A DNA stretch of 17,070 nt from Lysobacteraceae bacterium (GCA_020201235.1 JAIVHD010000227.1:1-17070); one strand, 5' to 3'. Counted from the stretch's first letter, positions 9,254 to 16,749 are shown. Notes: a model not told the origin generated them from the sequence alone. Numbers and translations are program-made.

Positions 9254-9282
9254 ACTATACCCCAACGCACGATGATCAGCTT
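9254..9282 (-). promoter_or_regulatory. Weak candidate promoter for alaS
   Basis: On the minus strand TATAGT (9254-9259) is a good -10, but the hexamer 17 bp upstream (AAGCTG, 9277-9282) is a poor -35. It lies in the 85-bp gap between the oxidoreductase and alaS. Confidence 0.3.
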
Positions 9283-9309
9283 GGGCGGCCACGAGCGGCA
9301 CGGATCCGA

Positions 9310-10605
9310 TCAGCGCAAGCGGTCGCGCAGCTGCTTCCACCAGTAAATGCTCTGCAAGGCCGCCCGGCCAACGGTGCTGCCGGCCCAGACCGGGCCAAAA
9401 CGCTGAAACTCCCGCAGCCGCAACGGTTCTCCGCACAACGCCTCTGCCAGCACTTCGCCGGCCAGCGTAGTAGTAGCCATGCCGTGGCCACCAAAGGCAA
9501 GCGCAAGCCACAGCCCGGGTTGCGTTTCGGTCAGGACCGGCATCTGGTGGCGCGCATAGCTCATCCAGCCGCCCCAGGTATAGTCGATGCAGCAGTCGTG
9601 CAACGAAGGGAACACCTTCAGCATATCGCGCCTGAGCATGCGTCGAATCGACTCCAGGCCGCGATCGGTTATCGAGATCCGGCCGCCCCACAGCAGACGA
9701 TCGCCGCCGACCTTGCGGTAATAGTCGAATGCAAAGCGATTGTCGTAGACGGCGACATCGGCCGGCATCAGTTCGGCCAGCGCGGCGATCGGCTCGGTCA
9801 CCATGATGTAGGTCGCGATCGGCTGCACGGCGCGGCCTGCGGCCGGCCACAGGCCGCTGCCGTAACCGCCGGTGGCTACCACCACGCGATGTGCCCGAAT
9901 GACGGCCTGCGGGGTGCGCACGATCCAGCCGCCCTTTCGCGACGACACCGGCTTCATCTCAATTGCCGGCGAGCCGGCAGCCACGGTTATGCCAACGTCG
10001 ACCAGCTTGGCGGCAATCGCACGTACATAGGCTAGCGGATTAAAATGAAACGATCCCGGCTCGATCAGGCCGACACCGTAGCGGTCACTGCGCACCAGCG
10101 CGGCCCGCTCGCGTTCGTTCGCCCAGTCGAGCCTAAAGTCGAGAAGCTCGCGCATCCGGCGCTGAAACTCCGCCATAGTTTCTGGCTGCCCGAACCAGTC
10201 GGCCAGCAAAACGCCCTGGCTCGAGACCGGCACGTCCAGTTGTCGGCAGCGGCTGCGCACCAGATCGACTGCGGTTCGCGTCCAGCCATGCATTCGGCGC
10301 GCCGTGGCGACGCCGACACGCCGGGCGAGCGCATCGTTGTCCAGAGAATAGCCGGCGAACACGAAGCCACCATTGCGACCTGAGGCACCTTCTCCAGGCA
10401 GGCCACGATCGATCACGATGACGTCGCAATTGCCGCGTTCGGCCAAGCCCCGCGCGCTACTCAACCCGGCCAGACCGGCGCCGATCACAACGACGTCGGT
10501 CTGGTAATCTCCGCGCAGGCACGCGAAGCGATCATCGTCCCCGACCTCGTTCTGGTAGAAGGTCGGCGAATGAAAGCGCGGCTCTGTGAATTTGGATGCA
10601 AACAT
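9310..10605 (-). CDS. FAD-dependent oxidoreductase, DAO/PuuB-like
   Basis: This 431-residue protein has the D-amino acid oxidase fold. A Rossmann FAD-binding motif, VVVIGAGLAGLSSARGLAER, spans 38-57. GASGRNGGFVFAGYS follows, and the C-terminal end of the fold has the WGGWMSYARHQMP and FGGHGMATTTLAGEV motifs. The N-terminal stretch (about 35 residues containing PTFYQN) before the FAD motif, and GRNGGF, are typical of gamma-glutamylputrescine oxidase (PuuB) and relatives that oxidise amines or N-substituted amino acids. None of the putrescine-pathway genes lies nearby, so the substrate is not known. It diverges from phhA with about 70 bp between starts, so the two could share control. There is no membrane segment; it is expected to be cytoplasmic. 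Confidence 0.85.
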   Translation of the reverse strand: MFASKFTEPRFHSPTFYQNEVGDDDRFACLRGDYQTDVVVIGAGLAGLSSARGLAERGNCDVIVIDRGLPGEGASGRNGGFVFAGYSLDNDALARRVGVATARRMHGWTRTAVDLVRSRCRQLDVPVSSQGVLLADWFGQPETMAEFQRRMRELLDFRLDWANERERAALVRSDRYGVGLIEPGSFHFNPLAYVRAIAAKLVDVGITVAAGSPAIEMKPVSSRKGGWIVRTPQAVIRAHRVVVATGGYGSGLWPAAGRAVQPIATYIMVTEPIAALAELMPADVAVYDNRFAFDYYRKVGGDRLLWGGRISITDRGLESIRRMLRRDMLKVFPSLHDCCIDYTWGGWMSYARHQMPVLTETQPGLWLALAFGGHGMATTTLAGEVLAEALCGEPLRLREFQRFGPVWAGSTVGRAALQSIYWWKQLRDRLR

Positions 10606-10622
10606 CGGATTGTCCGGTCAAC

Positions 10623-10649
10623 TGCTAGAATGAAACGTAAATGCGTTTC
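10623..10649 (+). promoter_or_regulatory. phhA promoter region with extended -10 and adjacent dyad
   Basis: TGCTAGAAT (10623-10631) is an extended -10 facing phhA; no convincing -35 lies at the correct distance. Directly after it is a perfect inverted repeat, GAAACG (10632-10637), TAAATG, CGTTTC (10644-10649). It is placed where an operator or a 5' leader hairpin would be, between the divergent oxidoreductase and phhA. It does not match the TyrR/PhhR box (TGTAAA-N6-TTTACA). Confidence 0.45.
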
Positions 10650-10675
10650 GTGGACCCAATTGGAGGATGCAAGGG

Positions 10676-11476
10676 ATGAGCAAATCGAGTAAGTACGAAG
10701 CCAAGCTTCCAGACGAGCACGGCGTCATCCACTATACCGACGACGAGCATCGAATTTGGAGCGAATTGTATGATCGCCAGATTGATCTCATCAAGGATCG
10801 CGTCTGCCAGCCATTTTTGGACGGGCTTGCGACGCTCGAACTGCCACATGACCGGATACCGCAAACCCGCGACGTCTCTGAAATCCTGCATCAAAAAACC
10901 GGCTGGCGCGTGCAAGCGGTGCCGGCACTGATCAATTTCGATGATTTCTTCAGATTGTTGAGCGAACGGAAATTCCCGGCCGCCTCGTTTATTCGCTCGC
11001 GCGCGGAAATGGAGTACCTGCAAGAGCCCGATATTTTCCACGAAATCTTCGGCCATACCGCCATGCTGACACACCAGGCGTTCGCCGACTTTACCGAAGC
11101 CTACGGTAAGGCCGGGGTCGGGGCATCGAAGGCCGAGCGCGTATTTTTGGCTCGACTGTACTGGTTTACCGTCGAATTCGGCCTGCTCGACACCGCCGAC
11201 GGCGTGCGTATCTACGGTGGTGGCATTGCCTCCTCGCCCGGAGAAACTGTTTACGCGGTTGAGAGCGACCAGCCGCTGCGGCGTCCGTTTGACCCGATCG
11301 ACGCGCTACGAACACCCTACCGAATCGACATCTATCAAACCGTCTATTACATGCTCGACAGCATGGATGATCTTTTTGACCTGGCCGGCCGGGATCTGCT
11401 TGCGCTGATCCGCAAGGCACGCGCGCTCGGGCAATTCACACCCACCTACCCACCCAAACAGAAGGAAGCTGCCTGA
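10676..11476 (+). CDS. phhA: Phenylalanine 4-monooxygenase
   Basis: PhhA hydroxylates phenylalanine to tyrosine with O2, tetrahydropterin and non-heme iron. The bacterial form is a single catalytic domain; 266 residues is close to the Pseudomonas protein. The iron ligands are visible: His122 and His127 in PDIFHEIFGH (118-127) and Glu167 in LYWFTVEFGL. I prefer the ATG at 10676 to the one at 10667. The Shine-Dalgarno GGAGG (10662-10666) directly abuts the earlier ATG but lies a proper 9 bases before the later one. The gene ends in TGATG, overlapping phhB by one base, so translation of the two is probably coupled. The pair is functional: phhB recycles the pterin that phhA oxidises. Confidence 0.97.
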   Translation: MSKSSKYEAKLPDEHGVIHYTDDEHRIWSELYDRQIDLIKDRVCQPFLDGLATLELPHDRIPQTRDVSEILHQKTGWRVQAVPALINFDDFFRLLSERKFPAASFIRSRAEMEYLQEPDIFHEIFGHTAMLTHQAFADFTEAYGKAGVGASKAERVFLARLYWFTVEFGLLDTADGVRIYGGGIASSPGETVYAVESDQPLRRPFDPIDALRTPYRIDIYQTVYYMLDSMDDLFDLAGRDLLALIRKARALGQFTPTYPPKQKEAA

Positions 11477-11814
11477 TGAGCCAAAACCTGGAACAGAAAA
11501 AATGCGTGCCCTGCGAGGGTGGAACGACGCCGCTGAGCGCCGAGCGTGCAACCGAACTACTGCAACAGGTCCCGGGTTGGCAGCTCGCGCCCGAAGCCAA
11601 TCGCATTTACCGGCGTTTTGAATTCAAGGGCTTCTACAAGACCATCGCGTTTATCAATGCCATGGCGTGGGTTGCCAACCAGCAGGGCCATCACCCCGAT
11701 TTCGAGGGCGGTTACAACTTTTGCCTGGTCAATTTCACCACCCATGCGATTGATGGTCTGAGCGAAAACGATTTTATCTGCGCGGCCAAGTTGAACGCCT
11801 TGATGGATGACTGA
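11476..11814 (+). CDS. phhB: Pterin-4a-carbinolamine dehydratase
   Basis: PhhB dehydrates the 4a-hydroxytetrahydropterin made by phenylalanine hydroxylase, so that the cofactor can be reduced again. The 112-residue protein carries the family signature from 68 on: NQQGHHPDFEGGYNFCLVNF, with His72, His73 and, further on, His90 in FTTHAIDGLSENDF as the expected active-site histidines. The start overlaps the phhA stop by one base. The stop overlaps the first codons of the broken moxR by eight bases. The overlaps on both sides suggest it is part of one transcript from phhA into the moxR cluster. Confidence 0.97.
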   Translation: MSQNLEQKKCVPCEGGTTPLSAERATELLQQVPGWQLAPEANRIYRRFEFKGFYKTIAFINAMAWVANQQGHHPDFEGGYNFCLVNFTTHAIDGLSENDFICAAKLNALMDD

Positions 11815-12531
11815 AGTGGGACTTGAAAAACAGTCTGAAAAACAGGCCACGCGCGACTCCGAAGAACAATTACGCCTGGGCATCGAGGCGGTCAACGAAG
11901 TTGTGCTCGGCAAGCAGCAACAAGTTGAACTGGCTTTTTCGGCCTTGCCAGGACCCAGAGCGCGCTGCTCGAAGCCATGGCCGAGCAACAGGTTAGTCTC
12001 GATGGTCGAACGCATGCGCTGCCACGACCGTTCTTCGTCATCGCCACGCAAAACCCGGTCGACCTGGTCGGAACCTACCCGCTGCCGGATTCGCAGATGG
12101 ATCGCTTCTTGTTACGAATCAGCCTCGGCTATCCGGCACCGGATCAGGAGCGGGCGTTGCTGGTTCAGTCCGACCGTCGCGACCTTCTCCAGCAACTCAA
12201 GCCGGTGCTGCAACCCGAGGATCTGCTCGCGCTGATGCGCCGGGTTGGCCTGGTGCATGTCTCGGAGCCGGTGCTCGACTACATCCAGGCATTGATCCTG
12301 GCCAGCCGCGAGCATCCGGCCCTCAGAGCCGGGCTGTCGACGCGCGCAGCACTGGCGCTGCTGCGAACGGCACGCGCCCATGCGCTGATCAACCGCCAGG
12401 ATTTTGTCTTGCCCGATAACGTCAAACAGGTCTTCGGCGCGCTCGCCGGGCACCGTTTGCAGTGCCGTCCAGGTAACGGAGACCCGATCGATGTCGTCGG
12501 CCAGATCCTCGGCGAAACGCGCGTTCCCTGA
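11807..12531 (+). pseudogene. MoxR-family AAA+ ATPase, internally deleted and frameshifted
   Basis: MoxR ATPases act as chaperone-like partners of DUF58/von Willebrand proteins and are commonly encoded next to DUF58 and TgpA genes, as here. The first 46 or so residues are normal for the family (EEQLRLGIEAVNEVVLGKQQ and following). The homology breaks at about 11948. It resumes at about 11947-11953 in another frame, with TQSALLEAMAEQQVSLDG, the sensor region FFVIATQNPVDLVGTYPLP, and the normal C-terminal lid ending at 12531. By comparison with intact relatives about 75-80 codons are missing. They include Walker A (GxPGxGKT) and Walker B (LADEIN). Without ATP binding and with a broken frame the gene should be non-functional. 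A start at 11977 could give a 184-residue remnant with no ATPase site. An assembly gap is the alternative explanation. Confidence 0.88.
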
Positions 12532-13489
12532 GGCGCTGCGGCAACGCCTGTCCGGTGCAGCTTCGACCTGGTCGAAGCGCCTGGTCGCGCGGCGCGGTGC
12601 CATTCATCCGCCGCTGCTGCTGGGTTATCGCCAGATCTTCATTCTGCCCACGCGATTCGGCTGGATGATCGGCGTGCTGCTGACCGCGATGCTGCTCGGC
12701 AGTCTCAACTTCAATAACAATCTGGGCCTGTTCACAACCTTCCTGGTGGCCGGCATCGGCCTGCTATCGATGCATCTGGCGCACCGCAATCTCGAAGGCG
12801 TCGAAGTCCGAGGCGTCGAAGCCGGCCCGGTATTCGCCGGCGCTGCGCTGGAACTTGCGGTGCGCCTGCGAGAGACCCGCGAGCGCTGCCGCGACGGCCT
12901 GGTCGCGACGATCGCAGACGCACCACCGTCCGCCGGCGTCGACCTTGGCGCCGGTGGTTTCGGGCAGGCCGTGCTGCAAATCCCGACCCTCCGGCGCGGC
13001 TGGCTGGACCTGCCGCGTGTCCGGATTCGAAGCCGCTATCCCATAGGCTGGTTTGAGGCTTGGTCGTGGATCTGGCCCGAGCGCCGGTTTCGGGTCTGGC
13101 CGCGCCCGGCCGATGAAGCGCCACCGCTACCCACCGCCTCCGAGTTCGACGGGGCGGCTGAAGCCGGTGATGAAAGCGATGAATTCCACGGTCTGCGCGA
13201 ATGGCGCGAGGGCGACCCGCTGCACAGAATTGCCTGGAAAGCCAGCCAGCGCCACCAGAGCCTGCTGGCGCGACAATACGCCAGACCGCGCGGCGGCCGC
13301 GTGGTGCTGCGGCTAAGCGATGCGCCCGGCGCGGACCTGGAACAACGGCTTTCGGTCCTGGCCCGCTGGGTTCTCGATGCCGACCGTGAAGGTCGGCACT
13401 TCGGCCTTGAACTCGGCAGCTCGAAGATTGCGCCCGCGCACGGCGAGGTTCATCGAAAGCGCTGCCTGGACCAACTGGCCGATTATTAA
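12491..13489 (+). CDS. DUF58 membrane protein of the MoxR-TgpA cluster
   Basis: Function is not established for this family; members are encoded with MoxR ATPases and transglutaminases. From the ATG at 12491 the product has 332 residues. Two membrane helices at about 56-71 and 78-96 are separated by the diagnostic GSLNFNNNLGL. A beta-rich region follows, and then the DUF58 motif WREGDPLHRIAWKASQR at roughly 237-253. The longer reading from 12404 would overlap moxR by 128 bases and its first 29 residues are unlike the family. The 12491 start overlaps moxR by 41 bases. No strong ribosome site is visible, so translational coupling to moxR is likely and may suffer from the damage upstream. Confidence 0.88.
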   Translation: MSSARSSAKRAFPEALRQRLSGAASTWSKRLVARRGAIHPPLLLGYRQIFILPTRFGWMIGVLLTAMLLGSLNFNNNLGLFTTFLVAGIGLLSMHLAHRNLEGVEVRGVEAGPVFAGAALELAVRLRETRERCRDGLVATIADAPPSAGVDLGAGGFGQAVLQIPTLRRGWLDLPRVRIRSRYPIGWFEAWSWIWPERRFRVWPRPADEAPPLPTASEFDGAAEAGDESDEFHGLREWREGDPLHRIAWKASQRHQSLLARQYARPRGGRVVLRLSDAPGADLEQRLSVLARWVLDADREGRHFGLELGSSKIAPAHGEVHRKRCLDQLADY

Positions 13490-13558
13490 CCCGGTCACTC
13501 ATTGCGTAATATTCAAAGAGCATTTGCTAGTGATCAAACCAACATGATCCATCTTCAA

Positions 13559-13737
13559 CCCGGCTTATTCACCACCCGATCGTCGCGAGGCGGTTCCAGG
13601 TCCCGTGTATACGGTGTTTTCGCGACCGAGCGCACCGGAGGCGTACTCGCCTGTCCGGTGAGGATGCGCTTGGCTGTAAAACACCGCAGACGCGGGGCCT
13701 GGGCCGCCGCAGTAGACCGGGTAGTGAATACGCCGGG
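13559..13737 (-). mobile_element. MITE-like element, copy 2 (179 bp)
   Basis: The termini are CCCGGCTTATTCACC (13559-13573) and, inverted, GTAGTGAATACGCCGGG ending at 13737. The interior folds on itself at three nested levels: CCAGGTCCCG (13596-13605) with CGGGGCCTGG (13693-13702, one T-G wobble), CGGTGTTTT (13612-13620) with AAAACACCG (13678-13686), and a central hairpin CACCGG-AGGCG (13633-13643) with CGCCT-GT-CCGGTG (13648-13660). Its reverse complement aligns with the element at 5609-5783. Flanks TCAA and TGCA do not form a perfect duplication, so this may be an older insertion. It lies in the 266-bp gap between the DUF58 gene and tgpA, genes that normally adjoin. Confidence 0.75.
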
Positions 13738-13755
13738 TGCAATGAGCATGCATCG

Positions 13756-15765
13756 ATGAGCACGGCAAGATCGCCGGCGACCGGCAAGCTTTCGCGCAAG
13801 ACCGTTTTCCTGGTCGTCGCGGCCTTCGTCGTCGCGGTGCTTCCACACCTGGGCAACATGCCGGCCTGGCTGGCCGCAGTAATTCTGCTGGCGGCCTTAT
13901 GGAGGGCGGCTGCGGCGTATCTGCAGATGGGTCCGCCGCACTGGCTGCTGCGCATCGGCCTGACCTTCGCCGGGCTGGCTGCCGTCGTATTGAATTTCGG
14001 AATTTTCTGGGGCCGCCGCGCGGCCACGGTGTTGCTGTGCCTGATGATGGCGGCGAAGCTGATGGAGATGTTCCGGCTGCGCGACGCACGCATCGTCGCA
14101 TCGCTGTGCTTTTTCCTGATTGCCACCCAGTTCCTGTTCAGTGAAAAGCTGATCCTGATCGCCTACCTGATCGTCGGCTGCTGGCTGGCGGTTGTCGCAC
14201 TGGTCCAGATCCAGCGCGACGAGGACCAAAGCGCGGCACCGGGTGGCACCAACCGGCCGCGCGCGGCCTTTGTCGAAGGTGCCCTGATGCTGTTGATGGC
14301 CGCGCCTTTCGCGATCGCGCTGTTCACGCTTTTTCCGCGTCTCGGGTCGCCGTTATGGGGCGTGCCCGAGCAGGCGCTGGACGGCAAAAGCGGGCTTTCC
14401 GACACCATGGAGCCCGGCAGCATCATCTCGCTGTTCATGGATGACAGTCCAGCGTTCCGGGTCGAATTCGACGGCGCGATGCCAGAGCGACAGCAATTGT
14501 ACTGGCGCGGACCGGTGTTATGGAGCTTCAATGGGCGAAGCTGGCGGCGGTTGTTCGGTTCAGAAGAGCGAACTGCAAGCCGGCTGCCAGCCTCGCACGG
14601 GGCGACCATCGACTACCGGGTGCAGCTCGAGCCGAACGAGCGCAACTGGTTGTTCGCGCTTGATTATCCCGCGCGCTGGCCGGATGACAGCCGAGTCACC
14701 CCGGACTATGAATTGATTCGCAATCAACCGGTCACGACGCTGACCTCGTACCGGGTACAAAGTCAGCCCGATTTCATCGATTCTCCGGAACTTTCGGTCG
14801 GACTCAAGCAGGCCGCGCTGCAATTTCCAGACGACAGCAATCCGCGCACCCGCGCGCTGGCACTTGATCTGCGCCGCCGTCATGCCGATGATCGCGCGCT
14901 GGTCGACGCGGTCCTGACCTGGTTCAACCAGGAAGCTTTTTTCTACAGCCTGGATACCGTACCGCTGGGACGCCACGGTGCCGACGAATTCCTGTTCGAC
15001 CTGCGCTCGGGCTACTGCGAATATTACGCCTCGGCGTTTGTGCTGCTGATGCGCGCGGCCGGCATCCCGGCGCGCGTGGTCACCGGCTACCAGGGCGGCT
15101 TCTGGCAGCAATCCGGCGGCTACCTTCTGGTACGCCAGTCCGACGCGCATGCCTGGGCCGAAGTCTGGCTTGCCGACCAGGGCTGGGTGCGGGTCGACCC
15201 GACTGCTGCGGTTTCGCCCAGCCGAATACTCGATGGCGCACGTGGCGCGCTGGACGTGCGGCGCGGGTGGCTGGACGTCGATTGGGTTTACCGACTTCGA
15301 AACCAGTTCGACCGTCTGCAGCACGCATGGAACCGCTGGGTACTCGGTTATGACGCACGGCGGCAAAACGAAATGCTGTCGAAGTTCGGATTGAACGGTC
15401 TGTCGCTTGCAGCCCAGGCCGTGCTGATCATTGTTGCCGCCGCGCTGGCATTACTGCCGCTGGTCTGGCTGCTCACCGGCCCGCTTGCCGGATTTCGCAG
15501 CAGGGATCCGCTCGAGCGTGCCTGGCTGCGGCTGCGCCGACGGATCCGGAAAGCCGGAATCAGCGTGGCTGCGGGCGAAACGCCGCTGGAGCTGGCCCGG
15601 CATGCATCGTCGCGGCTCGCAAACGGTCACGAACTGGTCACGCTTGCGGATCGATACTGTCTAGCCCGCTATTCAAGCCCAAATCCGGAGCAGGCGCGCC
15701 TAATCGAGCGCCAGACCCTGCAGTGGCGCCCGCGGTTGAACTCACCAAGGCCAAAATCGGTCTGA
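13756..15765 (+). CDS. tgpA: Membrane-anchored transglutaminase TgpA
   Basis: TgpA is an inner-membrane protein with a periplasmic transglutaminase-like domain, first described as essential in Pseudomonas aeruginosa; its natural substrate is not known to me. The 669-residue length nearly equals the Pseudomonas protein (668). About six hydrophobic helices fill residues 15-195 (DUF3488). A periplasmic region follows with the Cys-His-Asp triad: Cys421 in SGYCEYYASAF, His465 in SDAHAWAEVW and Asp481 in VRVDPTAAV. The C-His and His-Asp spacings (44 and 16) match the Pseudomonas enzyme. A last membrane helix lies at about 550-574, before a cytoplasmic DUF4129-like tail. The coding frame is intact although moxR upstream is broken. 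There is no clear Shine-Dalgarno sequence; the start lies 18 bases after the inserted element. Confidence 0.95.
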   Translation: MSTARSPATGKLSRKTVFLVVAAFVVAVLPHLGNMPAWLAAVILLAALWRAAAAYLQMGPPHWLLRIGLTFAGLAAVVLNFGIFWGRRAATVLLCLMMAAKLMEMFRLRDARIVASLCFFLIATQFLFSEKLILIAYLIVGCWLAVVALVQIQRDEDQSAAPGGTNRPRAAFVEGALMLLMAAPFAIALFTLFPRLGSPLWGVPEQALDGKSGLSDTMEPGSIISLFMDDSPAFRVEFDGAMPERQQLYWRGPVLWSFNGRSWRRLFGSEERTASRLPASHGATIDYRVQLEPNERNWLFALDYPARWPDDSRVTPDYELIRNQPVTTLTSYRVQSQPDFIDSPELSVGLKQAALQFPDDSNPRTRALALDLRRRHADDRALVDAVLTWFNQEAFFYSLDTVPLGRHGADEFLFDLRSGYCEYYASAFVLLMRAAGIPARVVTGYQGGFWQQSGGYLLVRQSDAHAWAEVWLADQGWVRVDPTAAVSPSRILDGARGALDVRRGWLDVDWVYRLRNQFDRLQHAWNRWVLGYDARRQNEMLSKFGLNGLSLAAQAVLIIVAAALALLPLVWLLTGPLAGFRSRDPLERAWLRLRRRIRKAGISVAAGETPLELARHASSRLANGHELVTLADRYCLARYSSPNPEQARLIERQTLQWRPRLNSPRPKSV

Positions 15766-15795
15766 ATGGAAGGAATTTCACGGAGATGTGCAGTC

Positions 15796-16270
15796 ATGAG
15801 TATGAAATCAGTCCAATGGCTTGTTTTAATCGTTGCAGGCATGATTTCGGGCTGCGCAAGCATTCCCGAGTCGCTGGAAGGCGACTACCCGCAAGACCTA
15901 TACCGCCTGCGAGCAGCGCTTCCTGGATCCCGAAATTTTTGTCAATGGCCGCGAGGTCACCGTAGTCGGGCGGCTCGAGTCATTCAATACCGGCAATGTC
16001 GGGCAATTCGCCTACCGCTACCCCGTGCTCGATGCCGAATCGATCCATCTTTGGCCCGAACGCGTTGAATCCAGCTATTACGGGCGTGGCCATTACGGTT
16101 CCAGCGATCCGTACTGGCCATATTACAGTCCGTTTTACAACCGCTATTACCCGCCGTTTTTCTATCCCTATAGCCGTAGCCGCAGCGGATTTTTTCATGG
16201 CTCGATTCATTCCTCCCGCTCGACCCGATCGACCCGATCGAGCAACTCGCTTTCAGGTGCAAAACGATAA
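15796..16270 (+). pseudogene. Slp-family outer-membrane lipoprotein, internally deleted
   Basis: The reading frame from 15796 begins MSMKSVQWLVLIVAGMISGC, a lipoprotein signal with the acylated Cys at residue 20, then ASIPESLEGDYPQ as in Slp (starvation lipoprotein) proteins. A good ribosome site (GGAG, 15782-15785) supports this start over the ATG at 15766. At about 15890-15907 the Slp frame is lost. From 15908 the C-terminal half continues in another frame: CEQRFLDPEIFVNGREVTVV, then YRYPVLDAESIHLWPER and a Tyr/Pro/Phe-rich tail to the stop at 16270. Against E. coli Slp roughly 55-65 residues of the middle are missing. The N-terminal frame itself runs on nonsensically to a stop at 16068. 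It is best read as a pseudogene, or as an assembly error. Confidence 0.8.
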
Positions 16271-16609
16271 GTCGATGATTCCGATCACCCGGCCATGACG
16301 GGAACCTTACCCCGCCCGGAACACCGTCAATGCTGAACTCAGGATTCAGATTGAACCTCAAAACCATAGCAATTCAGGCGAGCCAACTGATCTCGGCCAC
16401 GGTGGGCGCGGGATAGAATGACAAACCACCCCCGCCGCCGCGCACTGTATACACTTACAAGTTGAACTAAACCGCTTGTGGACAAGTACGGCCCGGCGGC
16501 AACAACGCCCGGCGAAACTGCAATACCAGGGCAGCGCTGTTCAGCTGCGATTGAGGCACAGGCTATAGCTTAAACTCGAGCGTATTCTGTCTTGACAATG
16601 GGGTCCACT
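16271..16609. other. Gene-free stretch
   Basis: I see no convincing gene, RNA or terminator here. It holds a G/C-rich CCACCCCCGCCGCCGCGC block near 16427-16444 and a TAGAATGACAAAC string at 16414-16426, identical to the one on the minus strand in front of gyrA (2803-2815). Near 16591-16610 the sequence TTGACAATGGGGTCCACTTT precedes the RHS remnant. Confidence 0.5.
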
Positions 16610-16749
16610 TTAGGTTTCGGCGACAAGATTGCCTTCGGCATCATATTCGCGTGTTGACAACGTGCCGTCGGGGAAGCGCGTCTCGGTGAGCCGGCCGAAG
16701 GCGTCGTAGTTCATTTCGGTACGCCGGCCTGGATCGGCCGGCCCTCAAG
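16610..16749 (-). pseudogene. RHS/YD-repeat protein remnant
   Basis: On the minus strand a short open stretch of about 45 codons ends at TAA (16610-16612). It contains MNYDAFGRLTETRFPDG followed by TLSTREYDAEGNLVAET. Two YD-type units (YDxxGRL and YDAEGNL) are characteristic of RHS/YD-repeat proteins, which are normally more than 1000 residues and serve as toxin shells or cell-surface proteins. No larger part is in the window: an in-frame stop lies just upstream (near 16750). It is therefore a fragment left by rearrangement. Confidence 0.75.

Noticed and set aside
8295..9275. 326-codon plus-strand ORF antisense to alaS
   Set aside because: alaS is unmistakable in the other strand; the antisense reading has no family motifs or ribosome site.
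9085..10035. 316-codon plus-strand ORF across the alaS/oxidoreductase gap
   Set aside because: It overlaps two well-supported minus-strand genes and has no recognisable content.
13565..14126. Minus-strand ORFs running from tgpA through the inserted element
   Set aside because: The element is explained by terminal and nested inverted repeats; the predicted proteins are Arg/Pro-rich shadow readings.
14560..15366. 268-codon minus-strand ORF inside tgpA
   Set aside because: tgpA has a complete catalytic triad and membrane topology in the plus strand; the reverse reading is a shadow.
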